Shown: positions 24,452-32,713 of the stretch, piece after piece | How positions within the stretch are numbered: position 1 is the first letter of the stretch | Layout of the letters: each line of letters opens with the position of its first letter | Source of the DNA: CAZDIO01 sp964505555 | GTDB lineage: Bacteria > Bdellovibrionota_C > UBA2361 > SZUA-149 > CAZDIO01 | DNA: 36,600 bases | NCBI GenBank assembly: GCA_964505555.1 | Contig: CAZDIO010000155.1 | Location: forward strand, 1-36,600 | Direction: 5' to 3' | Position numbers and translations under genes: made by a program | The notes under the pieces: model-generated | What the model saw: the letters and a program-made list of their open reading frames with translations, nothing else | Databases searched by the model: none | Told to the model about the DNA's origin: nothing

Positions 24452-25310
24452 TGCTCCTGATCTTTACTGACCTTGATCCGGCAAGATGCTCTGCTAATGA
24501 AAAATGTTGATGATCGGTGCTCAGAAGCAGCTCGATCGCCTGAAAGGTTGAAGAGGTAAACTGAAGTGAATCCTCGTTTGCATACATAGAAAGATATCGA
24601 TAGAGATCCTCTTCGTTACAAGAAAAATTCTCTCTCTCTTTGTTTATCTGTTGCAAATACCGCACCGCTTCTTCTTTGTGGGATAGTCCATAGAGAATCG
24701 AAGCTGCGATTACTCTGCAGGCTTTCTCTATGGTCTTATCTCCAAGACGCCTCTGGATCACATTAATCCCCAACGGCAACGGAAGGTGGAAGGTCTCATC
24801 CCACCATACCCCAAGATCTACTATCAGCTTCAGTCCTTCTTCTTTATATAAAATCTGACCTTCATGAATGAGCAATATCGCATCAACTTCTCCTTGACGA
24901 AGCGCAGAGAACGCCGCGCTGTAGGGAGTAATTGGGAATTCCACTGTTTGCGCTTGAGGCGCGATGAGTTTCAGCACCCGGGCAGCGGTGGTTGTTCTTC
25001 CTGGAATTCCAATTACAAGGTCATTGAGATTTTCAGTTAAGAAAGATTTTTTAGAAACAACAACCGGGCCGTAATTTCTTCCTACACTGGCTCCCGAAGG
25101 AAGAACGAGATAGTTCTCTCTACACTGGAGATACGCCGCGGTAGAAATTGCGACTATGTCGTCTGTACCGGCAGCTGCTCGAGCGTTTAATTCACTAGTA
25201 TTGTATTCTGAAAAAGAAAAGAGAAGTTCTTCACAATTTATTTTGTTTTCTCGAATTGCCCAAAACAAAAAGTAATCATCACTATCGGGGCTATGAGCAA
25301 CATGGATCAT
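24444..25310 (-). CDS. mqnD: 1,4-Dihydroxy-6-naphthoate synthase (MqnD)
   Basis: A 288-residue periplasmic-binding-protein-fold enzyme of the futalosine menaquinone pathway, converting cyclic dehypoxanthine futalosine to 1,4-dihydroxy-6-naphthoate. The N-terminal signature VAHSPDSDDYFLFWAI (3-18) is typical for MqnD. TTTAARVLKLIAP and DAILLIHEGQILY are further family segments, the latter with the conserved HEGQ. No signal peptide is present, so it is cytosolic. MqnA is the nearest relative, but the HSPDSDD start and the HEGQ fit MqnD better. It overlaps the CDGSH gene by 4 nt (ATGA) upstream and glpD by 8 nt downstream. Confidence 0.88.
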   Translation of the reverse strand: MIHVAHSPDSDDYFLFWAIRENKINCEELLFSFSEYNTSELNARAAAGTDDIVAISTAAYLQCRENYLVLPSGASVGRNYGPVVVSKKSFLTENLNDLVIGIPGRTTTAARVLKLIAPQAQTVEFPITPYSAAFSALRQGEVDAILLIHEGQILYKEEGLKLIVDLGVWWDETFHLPLPLGINVIQRRLGDKTIEKACRVIAASILYGLSHKEEAVRYLQQINKERENFSCNEEDLYRYLSMYANEDSLQFTSSTFQAIELLLSTDHQHFSLAEHLAGSRSVKIRSNG

Positions 25311-25543
25311 AATTTTTTGTGGGCCCCATCACAAAAGGGAGATTTTTGAGTATGCTTACAATTACACAAGGCCACTTTCTTTTTCTCTTCGATAGTGAAA
25401 CAAAGAGGAGAGAAGCCTGTCCCCGCGTGTGAACCGTCACAGTATGGTTGATTGGTACTTCTTCCACAGACACACCAATAGTAGGTGCCTGCATCAAGCT
25501 CAATGACGGTTGGCTTTTTATCCGCAATTACAACTTCACTCAT
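25307..25543 (-). CDS. CDGSH-type iron-sulfur protein with two clusters
   Basis: 78 residues with two complete CDGSH-like motifs: WCVCGRSTNQPYCDGSHAG and CNCKHTQKSPFCDGAHKK. Each provides three Cys and one His for a [2Fe-2S] cluster, so this is a tandem-motif protein. It is cytosolic, with no leader. A GTG at 25546 is possible, but ATG 25543 has AAGGAG at ideal distance. It is the first gene of a three-gene operon with mqnD and glpD. A role in electron transfer or redox sensing is typical; the specific partner is unknown. Confidence 0.92.
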   Translation of the reverse strand: MSEVVIADKKPTVIELDAGTYYWCVCGRSTNQPYCDGSHAGTGFSPLCFTIEEKKKVALCNCKHTQKSPFCDGAHKKL

Positions 25544-25658
25544 CACAGGCTCCTTTTCATTGAGGTTTGGAGAATTTTATTCCAACACAGAGATATTTCA
25601 ACACAGGGGAGGACTAAAACGCAAGAAATCTAAAGAACGACCACTTATGCTTCATCCT

Positions 25659-27116
25659 TCATCCCTTAATAACCCCCACCGGTCGTAACCGAGCCACCTT
25701 TTTGCTAATGCCTGCACCATCAACAACCGAGACAACTTCATTGACATCCTTGTAGGCGTCAGGCTGCTCCTCAGCAAGTCCGGTTCTCCCACGAGCTCGT
25801 GCAATAACTCCCCGTTGAAGAAGTTCATCAGCGATAGATCGTCCCTTACTTGCACGAATAGCCGCGCTCCGAGACATCTGTCTTCCCGCACCGTGGCATG
25901 AACTTCCAAACGTATGCTCCATCGCACCCGGAAGACCGGAAAGCACATAACTGTATCTCCCCATATCTCCTGGAATAAGCACCGGCTGTCCTACACTGCG
26001 GTAGCGATCAGGAACTTCTAGATGCCCTGGTGGAAATGCTCGTGTTGCCCCTTTTCGATGCACACAGAGGGATCTGCTCTTTCCGTCAACATCATAGGAC
26101 TCCATCTTAGCGATGTTGTGGGCAACATCATAAATAAGATTCATCCCCAGGGCTTCAGAAGAGGTAGAAAACACGGTTTCAAAAACTTCTCGCGTAAGGT
26201 GGGTCATAATTTGTCGATTTGCCCACGCAAAGTTTGCAGCAGCGCGCATCGCCCCGAGATAACGTGCGCCTTCTTGTGAATGAACTGGAGCACAGACAAG
26301 TTGTTTATCATAGAGAGTGATCCCGTACTTCCTTGGAGTATCCTGAAGCACAGAAAGTGCATCCTCGCATACTTGGTATCCAAGTCCCCGAGAGCCAGAA
26401 TGAATCATTACCGTAAGTTTTCCCTCTTCAAGTCCAAACGCATCTGCTGCTTCCTGATCAAAGATGGTGTCAACTACCTGCACTTCCAGAAAGTGATTCC
26501 CACTGCCAAGTGTTCCACACTGATCGCTTCCGCGCTCAATGGCTCGATCGCTAACAAAATCCGGTCGGGCACCATCAAGACACCCGTAAGCCTCGGTATG
26601 CTCTACGTCGGAACTCCACCCATAGCCACGCTTTACGACGTACGTTGACCCTTGCTCCATGAGCTTTATGAGCTCACTTCGCTTAAAAGTAACAATCCCT
26701 CCTTTTCCCACACCGGCTGGAATTTTTGAAAATAACGCATTGATCAACCGTTCCATGAGCGGTTGTGCGGTATGGAGAGAGATATTGGTTCGAATCAACC
26801 GCACTCCGCAGTTAATGTCATACCCCACACCTCCCGGACTAATGACCCCACCTTCTGCAGGGTCTGTAGCGGCAACCCCTCCGATACAAAATCCGTATCC
26901 CCAGTGAATATCTGGCATGGCCAGTGAATATTTCACAATTCCCGGAAGACAAGCCACGTTTGCAACCTGATCGGGAGAGCTGTCTTCCCGTATTTTTTTT
27001 ATTATATTTTCATTTCCATAAATTATTCCATCAACAAGCATTCCTTTCTTATAACTTTTTGGAATCTGCCAACGAAAATCATCGAGGCGATTAAGTGGAA
27101 CTGAGGACTTTTTCAT
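25659..27116 (-). CDS. rtcB: RNA-splicing ligase RtcB
   Basis: A 485-residue GTP- and Mn-dependent RNA ligase that joins 2',3'-cyclic phosphate (or 3'-phosphate) ends to 5'-OH ends, in tRNA splicing in archaea and RNA repair in bacteria. Visible marks are MPDIHWGYGFCIGGVAA, SPGGVGYDINCGVR with the metal-binding Asp and Cys, GSGNHFLEVQ, MIHSGSRGLG, and SSCHGAGRQMSRSAA near residue 390, where the guanylylated His lies. The C-terminus ends VARLRPVGVIKG, typical for the family. It is encoded 5 nt after archease, its activating partner. Confidence 0.95.
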   Translation of the reverse strand: MKKSSVPLNRLDDFRWQIPKSYKKGMLVDGIIYGNENIIKKIREDSSPDQVANVACLPGIVKYSLAMPDIHWGYGFCIGGVAATDPAEGGVISPGGVGYDINCGVRLIRTNISLHTAQPLMERLINALFSKIPAGVGKGGIVTFKRSELIKLMEQGSTYVVKRGYGWSSDVEHTEAYGCLDGARPDFVSDRAIERGSDQCGTLGSGNHFLEVQVVDTIFDQEAADAFGLEEGKLTVMIHSGSRGLGYQVCEDALSVLQDTPRKYGITLYDKQLVCAPVHSQEGARYLGAMRAAANFAWANRQIMTHLTREVFETVFSTSSEALGMNLIYDVAHNIAKMESYDVDGKSRSLCVHRKGATRAFPPGHLEVPDRYRSVGQPVLIPGDMGRYSYVLSGLPGAMEHTFGSSCHGAGRQMSRSAAIRASKGRSIADELLQRGVIARARGRTGLAEEQPDAYKDVNEVVSVVDGAGISKKVARLRPVGVIKG

Positions 27117-27121
27117 AGGTT

Positions 27122-27547
27122 TTAAATATCAACGATGATGGTAGCTTCAAACCCACCAACAATCTCTCTTATATTCAATTCATGGTAGGTAATTGCTTTT
27201 ACTTCTCGATAGTAAATCGAGTGTTCAATATCGACAACTTCCGTAAGCGCTGACAAGAAAAGTTCTCTTTCAGAAAAGTTTTCTACCGTTACAGAACTCA
27301 CCATTCGCTTTTCTCGTTCAAATAAGAATAGTAACTCTGAAAGATACTCCCGAAGGAGAAGGAAATCAGCCTCGCCTGTTCTTCTAAAAACAAAGGGGTG
27401 CGGATCTGAAGCGTTTAAAAACCGAAGTTCGCCAATCACCGCATAGAGGCCATCTTGGGCTGGTTGAATTAATTCTCTACGAGAAGGCGCAACTACGGTG
27501 ATTCCGATATCTGCTGTGTGTTCAAAGAGGTGAAATGAGGGGTCCAT
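27122..27547 (-). CDS. Archease, RtcB cofactor
   Basis: A 141-residue archease, a small acidic protein that helps RtcB with guanylylation and turnover. FHLFEHTADIGITV near the N-terminus has the conserved HTADIG, and EVKAITYHELNI near the C-terminus is also typical. The middle is shorter and more diverged than in archaeal archease. The start is uncertain: ATG 27547 has no good ribosome binding site, and a TTG at 27562 is also in frame. It is the first gene of a two-gene operon with rtcB, 5 nt downstream. Confidence 0.88.
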   Translation of the reverse strand: MDPSFHLFEHTADIGITVVAPSRRELIQPAQDGLYAVIGELRFLNASDPHPFVFRRTGEADFLLLREYLSELLFLFEREKRMVSSVTVENFSERELFLSALTEVVDIEHSIYYREVKAITYHELNIREIVGGFEATIIVDI

Positions 27548-27754
27548 TGTCAAATGAGCCAATACATGAAGGTTAAGTTAGAATACAACGATTGGTCGGT
27601 AAAACAAAGAGAACCTTACCTTTCCTTACAATGAACGAGAGATCCATTAACTGTTAGATATCTTCCTAAGGAGAGTTTTTTTATTAGCTAAGTTCTGCTA
27701 GCCTTTCTTGGGTGAAGATAGTATCTAGATAGCAGTGAAACAAGGGTCAACGTT

Positions 27755-28120
27755 ATGCGTCATTTATTTCTAATAGCTATTTCTTTCATTGGTCTTTTCA
27801 TTGGATGTGCTCCAGCTCTTCCGGTAGCAGATCAGGATCCGATAGCGACAGAGTCGTTTGCCTCAGCCACGGCATCAGCCTCCAAGGCCCAAGCGGCGGC
27901 GGCAGAGGCACGTGAGCATGCAGCGCACGGTGAGCGGCTCCTTGAGGAAGCTCGTGCAATTTTAAAAAAAGCAGAGGAGATTGAAAAAAGTTGTGCAGCA
28001 ACTGCACGAATTATCTCCAAGAAAAGAACCGCTTCGGTAACAAAACCAGCTCCGACAGACGCGGGAAAACCAAAAACCGAAACGAATCCCGAGTGGTCTC
28101 CTTCGGATCGACCTTCTTAA
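27755..28120 (+). CDS. Small lipoprotein with coiled coil
   Basis: 121 residues with a type II signal peptide: hydrophobic core LFLIAISFIGLF and lipobox ending IGC (lipidated Cys at about residue 18). After a short linker, about 36-80 is an Ala/Glu/Arg heptad-rich helix (AAAAEAREHAAHGERLLEEA), likely a coiled coil like the Lpp/Pal-associated linker class. The C-terminal tail is Pro/Thr/Lys-rich and disordered. A second Cys (about 79) lies in the helix. A Braun-type lipoprotein is the closest idea, but there is no C-terminal Lys motif. Likely outer-membrane or periplasmic. Confidence 0.8.
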   Translation: MRHLFLIAISFIGLFIGCAPALPVADQDPIATESFASATASASKAQAAAAEAREHAAHGERLLEEARAILKKAEEIEKSCAATARIISKKRTASVTKPAPTDAGKPKTETNPEWSPSDRPS

Positions 28121-28134
28121 GTTCGTAACTCTCT

Positions 28135-28923
28135 ATGTGCGGTGTCTTTAAAAATCCTTATCGCAGTCGGCTGCATGATTTTCCGGGAAGAATTTTCACG
28201 TTTGATTCAATTGCAGAGGATCTCAATCAAATTTCTAAACTCTCTCAGCAAAAGAAGATCTTCTGCGAACTTGGCTCCGGTTCTGGAGAACATCTCATTT
28301 CACAAGGAAAGCTAAACCCTGAAGCGGTATATTTTGGATTTGAAGTTCGATTGAAACGAACAGTGAGAACTCTAGAGAAAGCAAACAGGGCTGAGGTAAA
28401 AAACATTTTTGTACTTCGTAAAGATGCCGGAGAGATTGACCGTATCTTCTCTCCTCACTCAATCAGTGGGATTTATATTAACTTTCCCGATCCCTGGCAG
28501 AAGCCACGTCAGGAGAAACATCGGTTGTTGAGTGAACGATTTTTAAAGCTTTGCTATAACCAGTTAGCCCCAGGGGGGTTTGTTTCTGTTAAAACTGATC
28601 ATCCTGAGTATTTCCATCGCTTCTTACATATTGTAAGAGATATTGGTCTTTTTGACATTTCCGAGGAAACTACAGATCTCTACCAGAGCGAATTTGTTCG
28701 AGGAAATGTTGCAAGTGAGTTTGAGAAGCTGTTTTATTATAAAGGTTATCCGATTAATTATGTAAAACTTACCTCTCGGTTCTTTTTAGAAAAGAGAGGG
28801 GTAGAAAGAAAATTACAAACGAAAAAAGAGCTTATAAGTATCAGCGACCAGGATTTTGAAGAAAACCCGAAAGAAAACTCTCTGCAGTATGTGGATGAGC
28901 ACAATGCACCAGAGATGATGTAA
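28135..28923 (+). CDS. trmB: tRNA (guanine-N7-)-methyltransferase
   Basis: 262 residues of the TrmB family, which methylates G46 of tRNA. The SAM motif is FCELGSGSGEHLI (about 43-55). The family signature FPDPWQKPRQEKHRLL (about 119-134) contains the conserved Asp and the basic run. GGFVSVKTDHPEYF and a final TSRFFLEK support it. The last 35 residues beyond the conserved core are an acidic extension. It stands 15 nt after the lipoprotein gene and 9 nt before thyX, so co-transcription with both is likely. Confidence 0.92.
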   Translation: MCGVFKNPYRSRLHDFPGRIFTFDSIAEDLNQISKLSQQKKIFCELGSGSGEHLISQGKLNPEAVYFGFEVRLKRTVRTLEKANRAEVKNIFVLRKDAGEIDRIFSPHSISGIYINFPDPWQKPRQEKHRLLSERFLKLCYNQLAPGGFVSVKTDHPEYFHRFLHIVRDIGLFDISEETTDLYQSEFVRGNVASEFEKLFYYKGYPINYVKLTSRFFLEKRGVERKLQTKKELISISDQDFEENPKENSLQYVDEHNAPEMM

Positions 28924-28932
28924 GAAAAACAA

Positions 28933-29799
28933 ATGGCAACACAACCAACAACAACCACCGAGACCACGTTTCCTGAAGGATCTATTCGCGTTCTTGATAA
29001 CGGTTTTGTTCGTCTTGTCGATGTGATGGGGGATGATTCCTCTATTGTTCAATCCGCACGGGTTTCTTATGGAAAGGGTACAAAAACCGTTAACGAGGAT
29101 GAAGGGTTGATTCGCTATCTGATGCGCCATCAACACACGACCCCTTTTGAGATGGTCGAGTTTAAGTTTCACTGTCGAATGCCGATTTTTGTAGCTCGCC
29201 AATGGATTCGTCACCGAACAGCAAATGTTAACGAGGTCAGTGCTCGCTATAGCGAAATGCCAGATGTGTTCTACAAGCCACCAGCAGAACTTTGCACGAC
29301 GCAATCAGCACAAAACAAACAAGGCGGAACAGGAAAACAGGTCGAAGGGGCAGAAGCAGTGGCAAAGACCTTCGGCGAAACCCAGGCGCATATCTATGAA
29401 GAGTATCAACAGTATTTAGGAAAAAAGATGCGCCGAGAGCTTGCGCGGATAAACCTTCCGGTGTCTCTCTACACTGAATGGTATTGGAAGATTGACCTTC
29501 ATAATTTATTTCATTTTCTACAGCTTCGTCTTGATAAACATGCCCAGTATGAGATCCGTGTTTTTGCAGAGGCGATGGCAAAGCTTGTTTCAGAACGGGT
29601 GCCAATGGCATGGAGAGCGTTTGAAGATTATCAATTGGAGAGTGTAAAGTTTACACGACTTGAGCTTCCATTCTTAAAAAGAGCACTTACTGGAGAGAAG
29701 CTCAGTGAGAAAACTCTTGAGTCTGAGATCTCTGGAAAACGCGAGCGGGCAGAGTTTGTAGAGAAGTTAAAAAGTATTGGGTATCAAATAACGGAGTAA
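28933..29799 (+). CDS. thyX: Flavin-dependent thymidylate synthase ThyX
   Basis: A 288-residue ThyX enzyme, which makes dTMP from dUMP with FAD and methylene-tetrahydrofolate. The signature RHRTANVNEVS (93-103) is the RHRx7S motif, with more marks in MRHQHTTPFEMVEFKF and the conserved HNLFHFLQLRLDKHAQYEIR. This replaces ThyA, and it fits an organism with MetF and folate metabolism. It follows trmB after 9 nt. Its stop overlaps the ribosome binding site (GGAG) of the next small gene. Confidence 0.95.
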   Translation: MATQPTTTTETTFPEGSIRVLDNGFVRLVDVMGDDSSIVQSARVSYGKGTKTVNEDEGLIRYLMRHQHTTPFEMVEFKFHCRMPIFVARQWIRHRTANVNEVSARYSEMPDVFYKPPAELCTTQSAQNKQGGTGKQVEGAEAVAKTFGETQAHIYEEYQQYLGKKMRRELARINLPVSLYTEWYWKIDLHNLFHFLQLRLDKHAQYEIRVFAEAMAKLVSERVPMAWRAFEDYQLESVKFTRLELPFLKRALTGEKLSEKTLESEISGKRERAEFVEKLKSIGYQITE

Positions 29800-29803
29800 G
29801 AGA

Positions 29804-29947
29804 ATGGCATCACGAACACAGGTTACAAAAAAGAAGCGCGCGCGAAAAAATGAAAACATTAAGAAGCGCCGAAGAATTCGGAAACGTCGCGCGTTAAACA
29901 AAGAAAAAGCGCAGAATCCGATCTTCAAACGTAGCGCGAGTAAATAG
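29804..29947 (+). CDS. Very small, highly basic protein after thyX
   Basis: 47 residues, about 40% Lys+Arg, with no acidic stretch, Cys or hydrophobic core (starts MASRTQVTKKKRARKNE). Its ATG lies 5 nt after the thyX stop, and the ribosome binding site GGAG overlaps the thyX end, strong support for a real gene despite its size. The composition is like small ribosomal or rRNA-binding proteins, but I cannot name a family. It is probably co-transcribed with thyX and with the glycosylase gene 38 nt downstream. Confidence 0.7.
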   Translation: MASRTQVTKKKRARKNENIKKRRRIRKRRALNKEKAQNPIFKRSASK

Positions 29948-29985
29948 CGAACCGAAGATACATACACTCGGCTCAACTGAGGCAA

Positions 29986-30588
29986 ATGATCCTCTCAGAT
30001 GCGTTCTTTAAAAGCGCAACGATTCCTCTTGCAAAAAATCTCCTGGGCAAGCTCCTCGCACATCGCTCTTCGGACGGAATTACTATCGGGCGAATAGTCG
30101 AAACAGAAGCCTACCTCTATCAAAAAGATCCCGCCTGTCATGCCCACCGGGGGATGACGAAGCGAAACAAAACGATGTTCGGGCCCGCTGGATATAGTTA
30201 CGTATATTTTATCTACGGCATGTATCACTGTTTTAACGTAGTTTCTGGGCCAGAGGGAGTAGGGGAGGCGGTGCTCATTCGGGCGCTTGAACCGCTCAAA
30301 GGTGTTTCTCTTATGGAGAAGCGAAGGAAAACAGAAAAGCGCATTCAGCTCTGTAACGGTCCTGGAAAGTTAATGCTCGCGATGGGAATGGGGATAGAAC
30401 ATAACGGCCTTAATCTCAGAAGAGGTCCGGTAAAGATTTTGACACCAGATTCACTTGAGAAAAAAGTTCCCCGATTTGAGATCGTAACGACAACAAGAAT
30501 TGGGATTTCAAACGGGAGAGATCTCCCCCTACGCTTTTATATTAAGGATTGTGAGTATATCTCAAAGCCGAGTGCCGTATTGTGCTAA
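29986..30588 (+). CDS. mpg: 3-Methyladenine DNA glycosylase (AAG/Mpg type)
   Basis: 200 residues of the alkyladenine glycosylase family, excising alkylated purines from DNA. Visible marks are IGRIVETEAYLYQKDPACHA (catalytic Glu in ETEAY), the AHRGMTKRNKTMFGPAG core, YVYFIYGMYHCFNVV, EAVLIRALEP and CNGPGKLMLAMG. Length is normal for bacterial members. GAGG lies 6 nt before the ATG. It forms the end of the trmB-thyX-small protein-mpg string. Confidence 0.93.
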   Translation: MILSDAFFKSATIPLAKNLLGKLLAHRSSDGITIGRIVETEAYLYQKDPACHAHRGMTKRNKTMFGPAGYSYVYFIYGMYHCFNVVSGPEGVGEAVLIRALEPLKGVSLMEKRRKTEKRIQLCNGPGKLMLAMGMGIEHNGLNLRRGPVKILTPDSLEKKVPRFEIVTTTRIGISNGRDLPLRFYIKDCEYISKPSAVLC

Positions 30589-30625
30589 GAGCCTCCAAAA
30601 GCCTCTAACCAAAGAATGGCATCGT

Positions 30626-30725
30626 CTGTCGTTGCGAGCGAAGCGAAGCAATCTCATATCACCATCAAAGGTTCGAGATTGCTTCGCTTCGCCCGGCGGC
30701 CGGGCCTCCCGGCTCGCAACGACAG
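30626..30725. repeat. Long inverted intergenic repeat (REP-like), with internal GC insert
   Basis: The left arm 30626-30655 (CTGTCGTTGCGAGCGAAGCG and on to AATCTC) pairs with 30675-30725. The right arm is identical in complement except for a 20-nt GC-rich block (CCGGCGGCCGGGCCTCCCGG) set into it. The arms are 30 nt long. It lies between the converging mpg and serB genes. Similar GTCGTTGCGAGCGAAGC-like repeats occur in many unrelated bacteria; that is from memory. It may serve as a shared terminator or be a mobile palindrome. Confidence 0.85.
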
Positions 30726-30748
30726 GCATTTTCATTTTGTTAGAAGCT

Positions 30749-31972
30749 CTAAGACTTCTTCTCTTCTATCTCCCGGTCACGGATTCCAATCAGGTAGAGA
30801 ACCCCATCTAAGCCTACGGTAGAAATTGACTGTTTTACATTTTTTTTCACAACAGGCTTTGCATGAAACGCAATTCCAAGACCAGCCACATCGAGCATCG
30901 GCAGATCGTTTGCCCCGTCACCTACAGCGATTGTTTGCTGCAAAGAGAGCTGTTCTTTTTTTGCAAGCTCACGAAGGATCTCTGCTTTTCTTGCCCCATC
31001 AATAATCTCCCCAACACACCTCCCACTCAATACTCCATCTATAACCTCAAGCTCGTTTGCATAAACATAATCAAAACCAAGTTTTTTTCGAAGCACCTCT
31101 CCAAAATAGGTAAAGCCGCCAGAGACGATTGCAAGCTTGTACCCAAGTGCTTTGAGAGTTGATGTCAGCCGCTCGGCCCCCTCCGTCAAGGGAAGTGATT
31201 TTGCAACCTGTTCTAACGCCGAAGCCGGCAATCCCCGGAGCATTAAAACACGCCTGTTGAGACTCTCCTTAAAATCCATCTCCCCATTCATCGCTGCTGC
31301 AGTTATCAGAGAGACCTCTTTTTCTACCCCCTTAATGCGGGCAAGCTCATCGATGACTTCGGCTTGAATGAGAGTTGAGTCCATATCAAACACAACAAGT
31401 CTTCTGTTTCGTCGATAAATGTCATCAGTTTGAAACGCGATATCTACTCCCGTAGCGTGGGAGATCTCCATGAATCGTGCGCGCATCAGGTGCGGATCTC
31501 GTGGCTCTCCGCGCACAGAAAACTCGACACAAGCGCGAGGGGTTTGTTGCTCCTTTGTCAGTGAGATTCGTCCCGAAAGACGGTTAATGATATCGATATT
31601 AAGACCATTTTCAGCAATGACAGCGGTGATCTCTGCAAGTTGCGAGGCGGCAAGGGTTTTTCCAACAACCGTAACCATATGGCGGGCTTTTCCTTGTGAG
31701 GAGACCCACTCTTCATAATTTGCAGGAGAGACCGGTGTGAACTTTGCACTCAATCCAAGCTCATACGTTTGAAAAAGCACTTTTTCTAAAACGGGGGAGG
31801 ACTCCTCTTTGTCTGGAATATGAACAAGGATTCCTAGGGAGAGAAAATCGTGGATTACCGCCTGTCCCATATCAAGGACGGTCACTCCGTAATAAGAGAG
31901 GACCTTCATCAGGGCTGCGGTGACACCTGGTTTATCCTCTCCAGAGATGTTGATTAATACAATTTTTGCCAT
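30749..31972 (-). CDS. serB: Phosphoserine phosphatase with N-terminal ACT domains
   Basis: 407 residues. The N-terminal about 180 residues hold two ACT-like regulatory domains (IVLINISGEDKPGVTAALM and HMVTVVGKTLAASQLAEI). The HAD domain begins at VVFDMDSTLIQAE (D196, D198), with motif II VSGGFTYF, and IAVGDGANDLPML for motif IV. It dephosphorylates phosphoserine to serine, the last step of the pathway. The two ACT domains suggest feedback control by serine or another amino acid. It stands alone here and converges with mpg across the REP-like repeat. Confidence 0.93.
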   Translation of the reverse strand: MAKIVLINISGEDKPGVTAALMKVLSYYGVTVLDMGQAVIHDFLSLGILVHIPDKEESSPVLEKVLFQTYELGLSAKFTPVSPANYEEWVSSQGKARHMVTVVGKTLAASQLAEITAVIAENGLNIDIINRLSGRISLTKEQQTPRACVEFSVRGEPRDPHLMRARFMEISHATGVDIAFQTDDIYRRNRRLVVFDMDSTLIQAEVIDELARIKGVEKEVSLITAAAMNGEMDFKESLNRRVLMLRGLPASALEQVAKSLPLTEGAERLTSTLKALGYKLAIVSGGFTYFGEVLRKKLGFDYVYANELEVIDGVLSGRCVGEIIDGARKAEILRELAKKEQLSLQQTIAVGDGANDLPMLDVAGLGIAFHAKPVVKKNVKQSISTVGLDGVLYLIGIRDREIEEKKS

Positions 31973-32154
31973 TTAAAATAGATGTAATAACAGGCACATG
32001 GGAACTTTCAATATAAGGAACTTTTTCTGGATGTACAATGACCCCCGCCCTGTGGATCCCTCACCTTAATACGCCTAAAAAAGGCTTTTTCCCCTATTTC
32101 AAAGCCAAATTCTTCATCCTAACGAGGTTGGTCCGAAAAAGTACGGGGGTAGAC

Positions 32155-32183
32155 TTTACATTTCCTTATCCGTTTACTAGAAT
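32155..32183 (+). promoter_or_regulatory. Sigma-70-type promoter of the Rrf2 gene
   Basis: TTTACA (32155-32160), a 17-nt spacer and TAGAAT (32178-32183), each 5 of 6 matches to consensus. The leader to ATG 32268 would be about 78 nt. It is the clearest promoter in the window. The upstream part of the gap (31973-32154) shows nothing more. Confidence 0.6.
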
Positions 32184-32267
32184 AAACAACAGCTATTTCT
32201 GGGTCTGAGGTAAGCATATCCAGGAACCGTCTTTTTGGTAACCGTTATAAGTTTGGAGCATAGGCAA

Positions 32268-32705
32268 ATGGCACTAACACTTTCAAAAGAAGAGGAGTAC
32301 GGGATTTTGGCGCTTGTCGATCTCGCTTACAACCTCGGAAAGAGCAGAGTTCAAGTGAAAGAACTTGCTCGAAGACAAAATATTCCACCGCGCTTTCTTG
32401 AGCAGATTTTTTCGAAATTACAACGTGCAAATATCGTTGCCGGAAAACGTGGTCCACGAGGGGGATATTGCTTGGAGAGAGATCCAGCAGATATCAAGTT
32501 AGAAGAGGTGTTAAGCGCACTTCGTCCAAAGCAGAAAGAAGATACCCGCCCTGACAAGACCGCATTGGCTGAATTTGTTGAGACGATCTGGTCAGAAGTA
32601 GAAGAGTCATTAAGCTCTAACTTACAGTCAGTATCTCTTGCCGATATGTGTAACCGCGCAAGGCTCTTAGGAATCAGCAATCGCGGCGCTACGGAAGGGA
32701 ACTAA
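32268..32705 (+). CDS. Rrf2-family transcriptional regulator
   Basis: 145 residues of the Rrf2 winged-helix family. MALTLSKEEEYGILALVDLAY, then VKELARRQNIPPRFLEQIFSKLQRANIV and GKRGPRGGYCLERDP are the classic helix-turn-helix and wing. ATG 32268 has TTGGAG upstream; an earlier in-frame TTG/GTG at 32235 is unlikely. In IscR/NsrR/RsrR-type members a Cys triad or similar binds an iron-sulfur cluster; here that loop reads RPKQKEDTRPDKTAL without Cys, so a cluster is unlikely. It may be a cluster-free CymR-like or other regulator. Targets unknown. Confidence 0.88.
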   Translation: MALTLSKEEEYGILALVDLAYNLGKSRVQVKELARRQNIPPRFLEQIFSKLQRANIVAGKRGPRGGYCLERDPADIKLEEVLSALRPKQKEDTRPDKTALAEFVETIWSEVEESLSSNLQSVSLADMCNRARLLGISNRGATEGN

Positions 32706-32713
32706 TACTCCAC

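Noticed and set aside
30626..30725. Repeat region as a CRISPR or tRNA-like element
   Set aside because: There is a single inverted pair, no regular direct repeats with spacers, and no cloverleaf or T-loop sequence.
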